Shown here in pieces: positions 12,701 through 27,700 of a stretch of 64,000 bases of DNA. Position 1 is the first letter of the stretch. Each line of letters starts with the position of its first letter. The position numbers and the translations under genes are program-made. The notes beneath the pieces were generated by a model that was not told where the DNA came from, searched no databases, and saw only the letters and a list, made by a program, of their open reading frames with translations. Origin of the DNA: Branchiostoma floridae (taxonomy: Eukaryota; Chordata; Leptocardii; Amphioxiformes; Branchiostomatidae). The DNA is taken from the NCBI RefSeq assembly GCF_000003815.2, contig NW_023365694.1:62001-126000 (forward strand), in the 5' to 3' direction.

Positions 12701-15700
12701 AACGCTGGGTCCAGCGGCTGGTGCGTATCGGTATCCATGGCAACAGTTTCCATGGCGACAGTTTCCATGGCGACGGCTGTTGCAGAACATGTGTTGACGA
12801 AGCTGACCCAGGAGAGGATGTCTCGGATGCTGACGACGTAACGACAGCCGAAGTCCTGGTCGCAGAACCACGCGATGAACTCCATCATGGCATGGCCAAA
12901 TCCACTGGTTCCTGGAAAGAGCAGAATGCCAATCAAGTACAGTAGAAGCCAGTTAATTGCACAACGGATTAACACACACTTCCGTTAACTGCGCAGAATC
13001 CCAAAATCCCAAACCGATGTGGTTCAGCTAGATAACTTTGCATTATTGCACCAATCGGATAATTGCACGAAATTCACTGGCAAATAGGCCGTGCAATTAA
13101 GCGGCTTCTACTGCATCACAGAGCAATCTTCCACTCGAAAAAAATCATTACCATAATATGTCCAGAACATATCAAAGCCGCAATTTCCACTGTAGTTCCA
13201 TAGAAAACCGGTAGGAGGACCATTATTCAACTTGACCTTAAGTTTGTTTTCCCAAATTCTATCAAACTACCAAATATCAAAATATCCATCCTTGACATCT
13301 CAAGTTAAACATACACACAGACACACATACATGTACAGTCACGTAAAGTTGCTGTATAACGGAGATTCCTCTAATCTTTTCAAAAAGCAGAACAAACTAC
13401 CCACCATCCTCCTGGTTACACAGTTGCAGTCCGTCTGACAGATTGTGCTCTATTATCTGCACCAGGTCGGTTGGGTCATAGGTCGAAGGGCACCAAATCT
13501 CAGTGAACCTGTTCCTTAGGGCAGGAGAAAGCTGCAAAGAAATACAAACCTTCAGTCTACCACTTACAATTCGCTTTTTTCAACAGTTTCATGACAACTA
13601 CTGTACAATCTACTAACTACTGTTACAGAAGACTGTTACTACATCCGTCAAAATGATTAAAATGATTAACATTTCTATGTTTTAACCCTTTCCCTAGGCC
13701 TGCTAAAGAAGCCATTTGCCACTTGTATTGGTATGGGGAGACGATAAAAGGTTAGGTCCAAATCAATGCAGATGCACACATTACAACCTAAACAAAGACA
13801 TTGATGAAGGTTAGATCTCCAGGTAATATTAGATATTCAAGGTAACAGCAATTCAAGGAACTGGATATAGATCTTGGAGACAGTGAGATGGTTCAGGCAG
13901 CATTTGCTGTCTTTCTTCAGTGACTGAACAAGAATTTGGAGCCACAAGGTTTTAAACCAAAACCCTGAATTGATAATGCTAATGAAGTGAGGACAATTCT
14001 AAGATTGAACATAAGATACAGTCAAAACAAAGTGGTATGCTGATAAAACAAAGTTTGTGTGTCTGCACCTCTTTCTTGTCAAAGTCTCCACCAGGGTTCA
14101 TGGTCGCCACGATCCTGAAGTTCTCGCGAGCGACAATGTTCTCCACATCGCCCGAATATGTTATAGCTCTTGTTTTTTTATACAGGTACACAAAAAAAAC
14201 TGGTTGCAGACCAGAATTGTGCTCTACTAGGAAGACAAATCAATAATGAGTGACGCACCTCTTTCTTGCCAAAGTCTCCTCCAGGGTTCATGGTTGCCAC
14301 GATCCTGAAGTTCTCACGAGCGACGATGTTTTCCACATCGCCCGTGTCTCCCTCCCCGCTTCCCCCCTTCTCCGCCAGGACGAGCGACCTGCCAGGCTCG
14401 AGCACGCTGTTCAGACGCTCCAGCACAGAATCGTCTGCCAGGGAAATCTCATCAATCTGGGAACATCCAGGCAACAAAGTTACAAACAAAATCAGTCCCT
14501 GCATCTCTGAAAAAGGCCAATGGGGGACCCAAACCTAAACCACTTACTCTCAGCCCCAAGAGCTACATACCGGTATTATCTACAGCTCAAGACTCACAAC
14601 CATAGCATGTCCAAAACATGACCAAACCCAACCCACCAACCAAAATATCATAAAGATCCATCCAAAAGTTCTCAAGTTATGATGTCCACATACAAACAAG
14701 CATCACTGAAACACAGTCTGCTTTACAAGATTAAAATTACTTAGTGGGAAATAATAACACCTCCATGAAAGTAACTTTCTTGAAGGACGTACGTCAACAA
14801 TATTCCATACATACAGTCATAAATTCTTTATTCTGGTCTCCAAAAATCTGGTAGATACCATGTTGCAGTAGGGATAGTCGAATTCCACTTACCAGAAACA
14901 TGGCTGCCTCCTTCATGGCCTGCACCAGTGGCCCATCCACCCACTCAAACAGCTTTTGGGAGTCCTGGAGAAAATATTCAAACTTAACATTTACATCATT
15001 TTTTTACTCTTTGATGAATTAGCTTTGTAGAATGTCTCTTTTTGACATGTACAATGAACAATCCTGTGCTAAGGACTGAAACCATTACCAGCATGCAACT
15101 CAAGTGTGCAACCACAGCCAGGATTCAAACTCCTAGCCTGGTATCCAGCCAAAGAGACTTGGAAGCTATAATATGGCTGCATACCAGGCTATCAAACTCC
15201 TAACGTCTTGGCCCAGAGGCAGGCTTGCTAACCTACTGGACTGCACACTACTTGAGGTAGGCAGTGTCCATACTTATTAGGTAAAATGCTTACAATATCT
15301 GACATAATACCCACGAGATATACTTGACGTATTTGTTGTGATTTAAAAATTCGTCAGGAGAAGATTTTAAATTTCTAGGTATATTTGAAAGTTTGAATTG
15401 AACAACGTCCCAAAGTATGTATTTCCTGACCTCCTCACTGCTCCTGTGGCGTACTGGCCGTAGACCCCCCAGGAAGTCGGCCGTCTCCGTGTGCATGTGA
15501 CAGTTCACCCCCAACAACTTCTGCTCCGATAAAACCGCGTACAGCTGACACAGCGTCGTCTTACCGCAGCCCGTCTCCCCGACCAATAGAACGGCTTCGC
15601 CAAACTTCAGCGCCTGGCCGATCAGCACGGCCAGCCGGCGCATGTTGTACGTCCACACAACGTGGCCGAAGCCATCAGGGGTTGCCACAGAAACCTGCAT

Positions 15701-18700
15701 GTTTTGCAGAGGAAAGGTCATACACGAGTATCTCTTGGTTGAGTAATTTGAGGGAATTCAACAATACATTAGACAACTGAAACACAGTGAAATCATGAGA
15801 CTGTGTCAACATAGCCTGTAGTTTGCTACATTGTATTTCCCAGAGTTTCTGGACCAGGTACAACTGCAAGTATCGCTTTGTCATATTACACACACATCTA
15901 GAGATGTTTGGTTTGAATATCTGAATATTATACAGTCATGTACATAAAATATCACACCTTTGATGTTCTTCTTGCCTAGTCAGGTAGAAAAAAGGTTTCA
16001 GTTAGTCCCAGAGCCTATTTGAGGTTGTAGGGACAATGGGTTGCTATCCAAGGGTCGATCCAGGGCACAGTATTGGGAGGCAGAGCCCAACCCTCTTCTC
16101 CCACCACTTTTTACCTCCTTAACCAAAGTCAGGTACCCATTTTTACACCTAGGTGAAGTGAGGAAAGTCATATAAAGTGCACAAGATCCGTAGCTTAACA
16201 GGATTTGAACCCAATACGTCTGACTTCTAGGCAAAACACCTAGAAGTTACGCAACACGACCTCACACCAGGAACAACAACAACACCTGTCGATTCTCACC
16301 TGCTTGAGTATCGCAGCAGCCACCTGTGACGTGTCGTCGCCCAGTGAGAAGAGTCGGGCGGGGTCGACCTTCCTGCGGAGGTGCTTCTCCAAGATGGTCC
16401 GAATCACGTCGCATTCCTCGGGTCTCCTCACCCGCCCTGCAAGCAGCATGTAGCCTGGACAAAGAATGTTGACAAATATTTTTTATTTAACGAGATTTCA
16501 AAGCAAGGCAACAAGACCACTTCAGGGCAATGAACTAGGGAGTTGGAAACTGTGCACAGAGATAGCGGTGGACATTTCTTTTGAAGGCTGATAAGTTGTA
16601 GACAGGAGGGAAACAGGTGTTGTCGAGAGAGTTTGATACCTTAGCTGTACGGGGAAAGAAACTGTTGCTGTAGAAGGACTTGGAAACGGGCAATTGAACA
16701 TTAAAGCGATGTGAGTTTGAAGAGAACCTAGTTGTGCACTAAAAGTAGCCCGGAGGGACAAGGTTTAACTTTATATCATTATTATCAGTACCTTATTATC
16801 ATTGTTATCAGTAGAAGGGTGCCACTGGCCTGACAGTTACATTTTCAGCACCATGGACATGTACAGCACCAGTTCTGTACTGACTAAAATGGAAAATATG
16901 TCTAGTACCCGTGCTTGATGGTACTTACACAGGGATGTTAAGGGTAGTGTATGATACACCATGGTGGAAACACATTGCAAATTATCGGCTATATGGATCG
17001 TTACCAAATGTTACCTCTGGTGTTAAACAATACCGACTTACTAGTTGCAGGCCATGTGGCTCATAGTAGAGATACAGCCGGAAAACTCTGGACACCTGTT
17101 TTCTCTAAGAAATGGGTTGGTCACCCAAGGCTAACTTTGAAGAAGCTTATTGAATTAAAAACTGGACTGGACTGTCCGGAACTTCTCACAGCGACGCTGC
17201 ACCTCAAAGAGGATGACAAATGATGATGATGATGAAATCTATGACAAAACAAAGCATGACCTTACCATCATCAGCCAGGTGTTGGTCCCAATCGTAGAAG
17301 CCCTCGGCACCCTGGCTGGCTCGCCGGTAACGCTCCGCCCAACGGAACAGGTCGCGAAGGGTGATGAACCCGTGCTTCCCCGCAAACACGCTGGTACTCC
17401 TCCTGTGGGCCTGGAGGTCCTGCATCACCTGTCACCATGGCAACAGATGGAGATCAGATCAGTTTTGATGTATCATGATGGCAAATACCAACTTGAAGTT
17501 GAACATACCTACTAACGTCAACATCAAAAAGTGAATTATACTGATTATCATATTTTGTGATACTTCGAATGAAGATTCCAGCATTTTATGCTCATTGCTG
17601 GGATATGGAAATATTTCAAGCCATTTTGGAAGCCCTATACAAAGTCTTGCACTTTTGGATGTACATCAAAGTTTCACATGCCATTTGAAAGAGCATGCAT
17701 GCTTTCCTCTGCATCACAGTAATTCATGACTGTCTTTGTCACAACTGGTTCTTTAAAGTTCTATGTGATAAGTATTATTTGACTTTAGGTTCACAGAGAC
17801 AAAAAAACCTTAACATAAACGTAAGATACTCCAATTCAGTTCTAAATCTTAATGTTTCAAGACTCAACGAAACAAAATGAAACTGCTTACGAGCTGTATA
17901 TCATAAATATCTTTATTCATGTTAAACCAAATATCCACTGAAACATCAATACTCCCCTAGATCATTAGTTTTAAAGTGTAATTACGTTTTATAAATTGAT
18001 TATGTATGTCAAAATAAGCAAAGTTTTTATGTACAACATTCAGCCCCTGGCTACCCAAACTTTGCTGTAATAATGAACCATTTTTGATTGGTTCATTGAT
18101 TGATTGAAACCTTACCTTAACCAACTTCTTGCAGTAGGACTGCGGCAGATTGCATCGCTGTTCCAAGATGGTCTCGAGCTCTCGCGCAGGAAGCTCGTCG
18201 AAATGGAGCTCGACAAAACGGTCCCTGAAGGCGCGGGAAAGGACCTTCCGTCCTCCGTACAGCCCCGGTGGATTCTGGGTAGCGAACAGCATGAAGTGCG
18301 GATGGGCCTTCACGGTTTCCTGGGTCTCGGCTATGTACAACTCCCTGTTGTCATCCAACAGCCTATGTGGGGAGAAAGGTAGAAAGAAGGTACATGTAAA
18401 GGTAGAGTGAGGTACAAGCCGACCCTTTCTTTCAACCCCTCACAATCATGGGTGTCTCTGTAGCTCAACTGGTATAGCAAGAACCTGTGAAGGCTACTAC
18501 ATGTACCAGTTGAGCTACAGGGACATCTCTGACTGGGTAGGGTACCAGGTTTAAAATCGGTTTGACCTGGTTTCAGCTCCAATTAACTTGGAGGCCCCAG
18601 TTCTCAAATGCACCTGTCTTTCTGTAGGGACGTAAAATGGGAGTCCAGTGTTTAGAAGGTGCCTCAAGCATGTTAAAGGGGAAGGGCTAGCAACCCCTCC

Positions 18701-21700
18701 CTTTAGAAATAAACTCTGCTACAAAAATCGCATGGAAACTTGCTGATCTATGTGCCAGTAAGTATAACAAGGGACGGTCTGATTACATTTGAACAAAGGA
18801 ACCCCATACAAGCAATCACAATGCAGTGACGCAGTCGTAGGCAAAAAGCAGGTGTTTGGCAAAAGATTGATCTACATGTTAACCAGTAATCTGATGTGCT
18901 AATTTAAATATCAATTTTTAATCCAATCTACTATAACGTCTACTATAACATCTACTATAACATCTACTAGGCACCAGCTGGATATAACAACAAATACCCC
19001 GGATATAAACAACTACAACTACAGCGATCGCTCGTATTGCATGCTACCCAACCCCCTGACCTGTTGAGAGCCTCCAAGACATCAGTAGGAGCCAGGTTTA
19101 GCTCATCCAGGATGATCCAGTGTCCCTTCCTCATCGCTTCTACTAACACACCTGCAAATGGAGAGAAGAAAAGAATAGTAGGACAGATGAATAAAAGCTT
19201 ATATAGTACCATATACAGTAACACAGAAACAGAAAAAGAAAAATATGAACAAGCAAAATGTATGTCACTGTTACTATTCCTCCCAGAAAATATAATGTAA
19301 AAGGGAAAGTGAACAAAAGGAATATTACATAATTATGCAACACACACAATCTTCTCTTCTCTAGTTTTAAGTAAGTCGCACATAGATTTTTCTGTAACAT
19401 TAACCTTGATCTAATGTGATGCATCAATGTACTATAGGGCCACAGGAAGAATAGGTAATATACATGATGTCCATATACAATGCGACAAATCTTTCTCCTG
19501 AGTCATAATTTCACATACCTTCTTTGAAGACCAGTTTCCCGGTGTGGTTGGCAGCGTAGCAGCCCACATACTCCTGTATGTCCGTGTGCTCATGGGTATT
19601 ACTCCGGACGCAGTTTATATTACTCTTCACTTTCTGAGTCTTAACTTCATGTTCCTTCCTTATACAATCTTTTTCTAAGTCTCAGTTTCACATACCTTCC
19701 TTGAAGACCAGTTTCCCGGTGTGGTCCACAGCGTAGCACCCTACATACTCCTGTATGTCCGTGTGCTCGTGGTTGTTGATCCGGACACAGTGGTTACCAC
19801 TCGCTTGCGCCAACCATGTGATCAGACTCGTCTTTCCTACTGACGTCTCACCCTGCAGAAGAACTGGGTAACGCCTGAGGGAGTTGTATACAGTGAATAG
19901 ATGGATGAACAACAGTAGACAGTGCAGTGACCTAGATAACCTCAGCGTACCAACCAATTTTGTTGTACCAAAGCATGTTGGGTGAGTTACACAGCAGTGA
20001 TTCAAACTCACAACTTCTTGGTACAGATATCTAGATGTTATTGAGAAGTTGGTAACCATGCATTGTATGATGATGAAAATAGCAGTTTATGGTTCCAAGT
20101 CAAGACAGGCAAGAGCCTTTCAGGAAGAACATACAAGAAAAGTAAAGCGTTGATGAAGGTTACTAGACATCCATGTAATAAAATATGCCAAATAGCAATT
20201 ACTCAATGACAAGCAACTGGATATGATTTTGGAAATGGCCAGACGTTTCAGATAACAGTAATCTTTCACAGTATCACTGACGAAAGACCGCAGATGTTGC
20301 CTGAAACGTCTAACTGTTTCTAAAATCGTATCCAGTTGCTTGAGTAAATTCTATTTTGTAATAGGATTAGTGATGATTGAAATGAAAAGAATGTTCCTCA
20401 CCGTGCAGACACAATTCTGGCCAGGTCTCGTAGGTTGGCCCGCACAGCCGGAGTTAAGACATATTCCTGGGAGGTTACAGGTTCTTTGCTGCCCTGAGTG
20501 ATCCAGTAGCCCTCGAACTGTGCGTGTCTGCCCTTCTCTGGCCGGGGCAGGGGTTGCTTCAGTACACCCTTGATATTCTTCTTGCCTAATTGTGTGTGCA
20601 TAAAAGAGTTACTAGAAATGATAAATTGTGCTTCAGATTGTGACTAGTCACGTCACCATACGTAGGTACAACAATGATTACTCTTCAATATTCAGTAGCC
20701 CTCGAACTGTGCGTGCCTGCCCTTCTCCTGCCGGGGCAGGGGCTGCCTCAGCACTCCCTTGATGTTCTTTTTGCCTAGTTTTGTGTGCATAAAAGAGTTA
20801 CTAGACATTATAGACTGTTCTTCAGATTGTGACTAGTCCCGTCATCTTACATAAGTACAACAATGATTACTCTACAATATCCAGTAGCCCTCAAACTGTG
20901 CGTGCCTGCCCTTCTTGATGTTCTTCTTGCCTGGTAATGGTAAAAAAAGGATAAAGGTAAAGGTAGCCAAAGCGTTGTTGAGGCCGTAGGGGCAGTGGGT
21001 TGTTATCCATGGTATCTAGGGCACGGTATTGGAAGGTGGAGCCCATCCCTCTCCTCCCACCACCTTTTACCTCCCCAAACAAAGTCAGGGACTCATTTTT
21101 ACACAAATTTTACGAAGTACATACCTAAGTCTATAAGATAGCACATTTAAAAGTATCATCAATGCTGCATCTATGCTTTCTACTACTACATGTAGGCTTT
21201 TAGTTTTAAACAAATTTTTATCAAAAACCATATCACTGTCAATATTAAATATAAAATGTTCCAGGCTCACCGACGATGTGGTCGCACACCAGCTTCTCAA
21301 CCACCGGATGCGAGGCCCTGTCCAGCTGGCTGAGGAAGCTCAGACAGAACCCCTCGTACAGCGAGCGCAGCGTGCTTCCCGCGGGATTTCCCGCCGCATG
21401 TCGCAGGGCTCGACACAGCGTGCGGAGCGAGTAGTGGGGTCGATGACCCGTGGTGTCGGTGAGGTTCTTGGTCGCCTCCTTCCGCACATTCAGGTAAAAC
21501 CTGGAGGCACAAAATTAATCACATTCATATCTAATAAACCTCCAACATTTATACACCAGGTTACATAATCTGTCACTTTGAAAAACAGTGTGTTTGAGAG
21601 ATCCCTAGTGCATCACCCCGAGGTTTGCACAGTTTGGATGTACAAGTATATAGGATTTTCAAAAATCTATCTACCTCCTTGAGTAACTGTTACCTTATGT

Positions 21701-24700
21701 ATCTTATTACCTGAATGTCTAGCCTTCATCAACCTAACACTGACATACATTTTGTAGAAGCTCTAATTAAAGAATGGCACAAGAAGTGTCAAATCACTAA
21801 CAGGATTGTAAGGTCTACACCACAATTTAGTTACAGACTTAACTACACTATACTGAAGCTTGAAGTCAATGCTTTACCTGATTATGCCATCCACCTGTGC
21901 AGCAGTGCCCCCTATGCCCTGCAGGTAGTAGTGCACCAACACTTTCAGGTCTGACACTTCCTCCAACTCATCCACATAAAACTCTGTAAACCTGCAGACA
22001 AAGAAAACAAGTGTTATTACACAATGGTTGGAGCCTTCAATACAGGTCAACACTTTGAATCAAACATGCAGGGCTTAGATGTGTTCTTACTGCATCAAGA
22101 GTGGAGATTAATATATTTTAACAGGTGTGTGTGTGTGTGTGTGTGCCTGTGTTGGGTTTACGGAAAAGCCTGGGCCCAGCAGGCTAGCCAGCAGACTTTT
22201 CTGAGCCCCTTTTGGGGCCCCAAGGCTATGAATGGGGGTTTGGCACCTAATGGATTTTTCAAAGCTAACAGGGTAACGATAACTACTGCTGCTGCTGGGG
22301 GCATTGTACAGAAGGTAACTGTTTTTCACATTTGGTCACAGGGGGAGGCAGCAATGAACTACCAGCATCCACAGTTATTTTACATATGAACACAATGTAT
22401 TCTCTTTGGTTACTCTTCCAGTCAGGCCTACACTACAGAAAGGATGGTTGGACCTCTTGTGAAATTTCCTTGTAAAAAAACTGGGTCAGTGGTAACCCAA
22501 GGCAACACTTGGGACCCTAGGGTGGAGGCTGTTTGCCAAAACATCAAATTTGAAACAGATGTGTCCACCATCAAGTGTCAGTGAGCATGGATGCAGGAAT
22601 GGATGTATGTTATGTGTTTATATGTGTCAACTTGTATGTGAGAGGGATAGCCACTATAAGTATTGTAGGAATGACTGACAGTATAGTCAAAGGAAAAGTA
22701 AATGTACTAAAAATGTGGGAGTTCCTGTGAATGTTCATTGATTGTTCATTGCTGTAAACCAACCCCAACACTCCATGAATATGAGCAAACTGTTGCCTTC
22801 TGTCCAATGCACATTGCATGCACTGGAAATATCGGTTACCCAGTTTTAGGTTTTAAAAAATCCATTATGGGCCCAAACCCCATCCATAGCCTTGGGGCCC
22901 AAAAAGGGTGGCCTGGCTAGCCTGCTGGCTAGCCTGCTGGGCCCAGGCTTTTCCGTAAACCCGCCTGTGTTTGTGTTTGAACAACATGATAATGAAGTCA
23001 AGAAGGTACGTGGGTAGGTCTTCATTAGATTCCAGAATGATTACATTTTTGGCCCCCTATCAGCTTGCTATGGTATTGCAGCAGAACTGTGGTATGTACA
23101 GCAAAACAACAGTTACCAACAATAGTTCCCAGAGAAAACAAAGTCCCCACCTGCTTCTGATGGATTGGAGATCTCTTTAAAGGGGGAAGGATTGACATAA
23201 CAGGTGATTATCACCAATTCAAGATGTCAACCTGGAGACCAGACTGTAAGGTTTGATCCACTCAATTAACCTACTCATTTCCACCTGAGCAAAGTCGTAT
23301 AAAGCGCCTTTCCAGAGGGCACAAGATAGGTGACAAATCAGCAGATTTGAACCTGGATTCTCTGGCCAATCTGGATTCCAGGCCAAACACCCTGCCGTTA
23401 GTATACATCACACGACCCTAGATGCTTTGTTTTTCATGATGACATATCTATTTTTAGTAGACGTATAATATGTACATGTAACTGCAAAACTGACCTGCTC
23501 CTGATGCCCGGCGGCAGATCCTTTTTCCCCACGTCCGTCGCAGGGTTCATACAGGCAAACAGACGGAAGTCGGGGTGTCGAGTTACCGGCTTCGTGTCGC
23601 CGCGGTCGATCAACACCACGGAACCCGACGCGCTCTCCAGCAATCCGCTCAGGCACTCCAGCGTCTCCGCAGTGGCCAGGTTTATCTCGTCCAGAAGGAC
23701 CCACTCCCCCTTCCTCACTGCCTGCACAAGTGTGCCCTGCAAGGACGATACCAGGAATAAAGTACATGTATAGTCAAGCAGTGCTGGACCGGTGCGATGG
23801 CCGAGTGGGTAGAGTGTTCGCCTTGCATTCGGTAGGTCGTGAGTTCGATCCCCGGCCGAGTCATACCTGTGGTTCTCCTGTCGATTGGACAGATGAGGAG
23901 GCAGACAGGCTTTTTACCTGTTTGCCTGACCTGCACATGACTTTTTTTTTTTAGAGTAATACCAAAGACTCTAAAAATGGTACATGCTGCTTTCTCTGCA
24001 TAGCACTCAGCACTAATGAGAAAGAGTATGGAAGTTAAACACACATCACTACCAGCGGATCAGCTCCCTGCTGTAGTGACTTGCAGAAATGTGTGGCCCA
24101 AGGGCTTCGAGGTGGAGATGGGGGCCACCCTACACATCTGTAGATGTATGGGCAAACTTTTACTTTTTATTGTCAAGGTTTGAAATGGGCTGCGGCCGTG
24201 TCGTGTTAATACACCTGATCCTTTGATCTCAAAGTTAAGCAACGTGCAGGCAGGTCAGTACTTGGATGGGAGACCAACAACTTATTAAAAAGGAAGACTG
24301 GATGCTGTAGCTGGGTCATACCAAAGACTCTTAAAAATGGTACATACTTCTTTCTCTGCTAAGGGGAAGAGTATGGAAGCTAAACACACTACACTACCAG
24401 TGGACTTGCTCCCTGCTGTAGTGGCTTGCACATATGTGGCCCAAGGGTTACTCGAGATGGAGATGGGTGCCACCCCAAGCATCTGCACAGATGTACGGGC
24501 AACTTTTAACTTAAGGAGCATGGTCTCCCACACTTCATGATAAGAAGAATCAACAATATTACAGAACACGACAGGCCTAGGACATTTTCACGCTTACCTC
24601 AATGAAGCTAAATGCAAGAGCGCTCTCTGCTGTCTTCAGTTGGTGCTGCAGCTGGGCAAGCCTTTCCGACAGCTTTTTCCACCGGTCTACAAGATCTGTC

Positions 24701-27700
24701 TTCTCTCCTGCAGGGAAGTACAAAATAAACTGTCATCAACTCCCAGGAAGAAAAGACCACATTTGATACCTGAATTGGACACTGGACTACAAAAAAACTA
24801 TATCATTTGTACAGTTGACAAGAACATATATTAAGTAAAAGTAATATTCCTATCTATCCAGTTGCTGAAGTGCTCTTCTTCCACTCATCTTGACAGAGAA
24901 GATAGATGCTACAAGTACTTTTAGGTTCATTGTACATTGTACAGATTCCCCTACATGTAGCTCTTTCTGACATACACAATGAATATTTGACTCCCCTTTC
25001 CAGTAGTGTGCAAACCGGTTGAGTGCCAGCTGACAGCCCCAGCATGGAACTCACTGGTTCCAGAGGCAGGGACATTACGGGTGGACTACACAATTCGCAA
25101 GCTACTGTAAATGCATTTAATTTCGCGGAAGCGGGAAAATGGACTTTCACGGTGGTTTTAATTTCTCGGTAGCATCATGCACTCTTACTGCCATGGAAAA
25201 AAGTTTGCGGTGGTTTTAAATTTGCTGTGAAGCAGCCACCGCGAAAACCGCAAACATTAAATCACCGCGCAAGTTTCTGCATTTACAGTACATAATGAAA
25301 ATCTTTACCTTCCTGAGGTTCTCCCAGCCTCTTCATGCCCATCTTCTGGCAGTGGAGCATCAGCTTCAGCAGGTCCTGCCAGCGCCGCTTCGTGAAGCAC
25401 TCCGCAACATGCCCCAGGAACTGGGCGTTCTGGCTCCTCGAAAATGTCTCGCAGAAAACTGCCTCAAACTCCTCCCTAACTGGCATGACCAGCAAACGGA
25501 TGTCGACTGGTTTGAAACCGCCGAGCAAGTCGGTGCTGTCACTTTGTTGGTTCATGTTCACTACCTATTGGTGACATTAAACAAAACATTTTAGATTATA
25601 TTATACTGAATAAGATAAATGTACCAGTACTTCTCAAGTATTTTTGTATAATTTTGTTCAAAACTGTTGTAACCTCCTACTAAATGCACGTTCTGAAATG
25701 CCACGTATTTGCTCATTCATTCACCACAAGTTATGACCATTCATTCACTTGTTTGTTCATTTGCTCATTTATTCGTTTGTTCGTTCTTTTGTTCATTCAT
25801 TTGCACACTCATTCATCCATCCACTTACCTTGAGGGTGTGGCCAGTTTGTGTTGACAGATACTGCACTGAGGACGTCTTGCCCGTGCCGGTTTCTCCCAC
25901 CAGTAATACCGGCTCGCCCCTCTGCACGCACACCGCAACACGTTCCAGCAACGACACCGCGTGTCTTGTGTGTGCGAAGCAAGCGTTCCCACCTATATGC
26001 ATCGTCGCCACATCTCTGATCTTACATGGGATTGTCGCTCTGCCCACAGTCATCGACGATGCGTCGATGTCGATGTTGGGTTTGTATTTTGTGCTGTAGA
26101 ACACTGCCTTCTCCCTGCTTATGTTGAGTCTGGCTCCGATGACTTCAGCCATGCGGATGCGCTGCTCTTGTTTAGCTAGACTCGAACAGAAGCAGTCGAG
26201 AGACTCCTGAAAGACGCTGGACGCATGGCCGAGCGAGGTGTCTCGGAAATCTGCCTCGATCCGGTCGCACCACTTCAGCAAGTCCCGTGTAGAGATCAGC
26301 CGACCGTCTGCAGATGCATGCCCTGTGGCCAACGCCGTCCCAGAATCCTCTGGGGCTGAGCTGCAGTCCATCCCATCATCCTTTGCAACCGCAAAATCGT
26401 GCCTCCCCGACGACAGCATGCAGTACACGTCCAGTAGTTTCTCTGCGATGCCTGACAAGTTCGGATATTTTGTGACCAAGACCTTTCGCAGCTCTTCTCG
26501 TGAAAGTGGCTCGACGCAGATCCGGGTCCACAACCGATCCAGCAGGGAGGAATTTGATGAATGCTGTTTGAAGTATCCTGTTAAAGGTAAAAACATTTCA
26601 GGTAATTGAATCCAATACGGCAGTGTTCTAGCCAGCATTATTTTTTTTCTGTCCCCTTCATTTTGAATGAAATTTGTCAAAGACGCGATTATCCTAGGGG
26701 TCCAGGGGGCATGCTCCCCCAGGAAAATTTCAAAATCTAGACCCTCTGAAATGCTATTTCCTTTATTTTGAGGGGCAAAATTTCCCATTGGCAAAATTCC
26801 ATCAAAGGAAGGAAGGATGGATGCTGGCTAGAACCCTTCAATACAGCTATCTGTGACGGTATTTTTTGTTGGTTACAAGCCTGAAGTCCAGCCTTGTAAG
26901 CTTTGGTCATAGTACGTAGCAACCTTTGGGAACGGACCAAAGCTAACAAGGCTTGACTTGAGAAAGATGTCTGGTATGGGTATCGAATGGGAATGGAGAA
27001 TTTATGGTTGTGTGAAAGAGCACTCTTCTATCCTATGTTCTACCAACCTGATGAAACTATTTTCAGATGTACCTGTGGCACTTGACAAAAGCTGCTGAGA
27101 AGTGAAGAGTTGGAAGCCCGGGCACTCCAGTTACATGTACAAGCTCTAACAATGGATATAGGTTACCCCACAGATAAAGATGATCTAGTGTTACCTGTTG
27201 CACTGGAAAGGTGCTGCTGAGAAGTGATGAGTTGGAAGCCCCTGGGAGCTGCTGTAACTGTTAGATGTACAAGCTCTCTAAGGAAGATGTCAGATTAAAC
27301 TGTACCTGTGGCACTTGACAGAAGCTGCTGGGAAGCGAAGAGTTGGAAGCCCGGGGCACAGCGTACAGTCTGCCCATGGCCAGGAACGCTTAGACTCCGG
27401 GTCTCGAGCAGGGGCACGAGGACGGAGATGACGTCCATCGGGGCGAAGTCGATGTCCTCCAGCAGGATCCAGTTGCCGTTGGTGACGGCTTGAGTCAGCA
27501 CACCTATTGTAGGCCACAATATACATATCATGTATATAATATACTGAAAAACTAAACTGTTCTCCAACTCAAGAAAGCTCACTCATTGGAATTTTCGTAA
27601 ATGAAATTATATAAATTTTCACTTGGCAATCCCTCAACCTTTTTTTCAGTTATTCTTAATAATGCCAAACTCTGAAACAAAACTGGACTGTACAGTCCAA

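Noticed and set aside
9029-24520. Functional tRNA or 5S rRNA genes
   Set aside because: The tRNA-like and 5S-like heads lack a full cloverleaf or full 5S length and are joined to SINE bodies.
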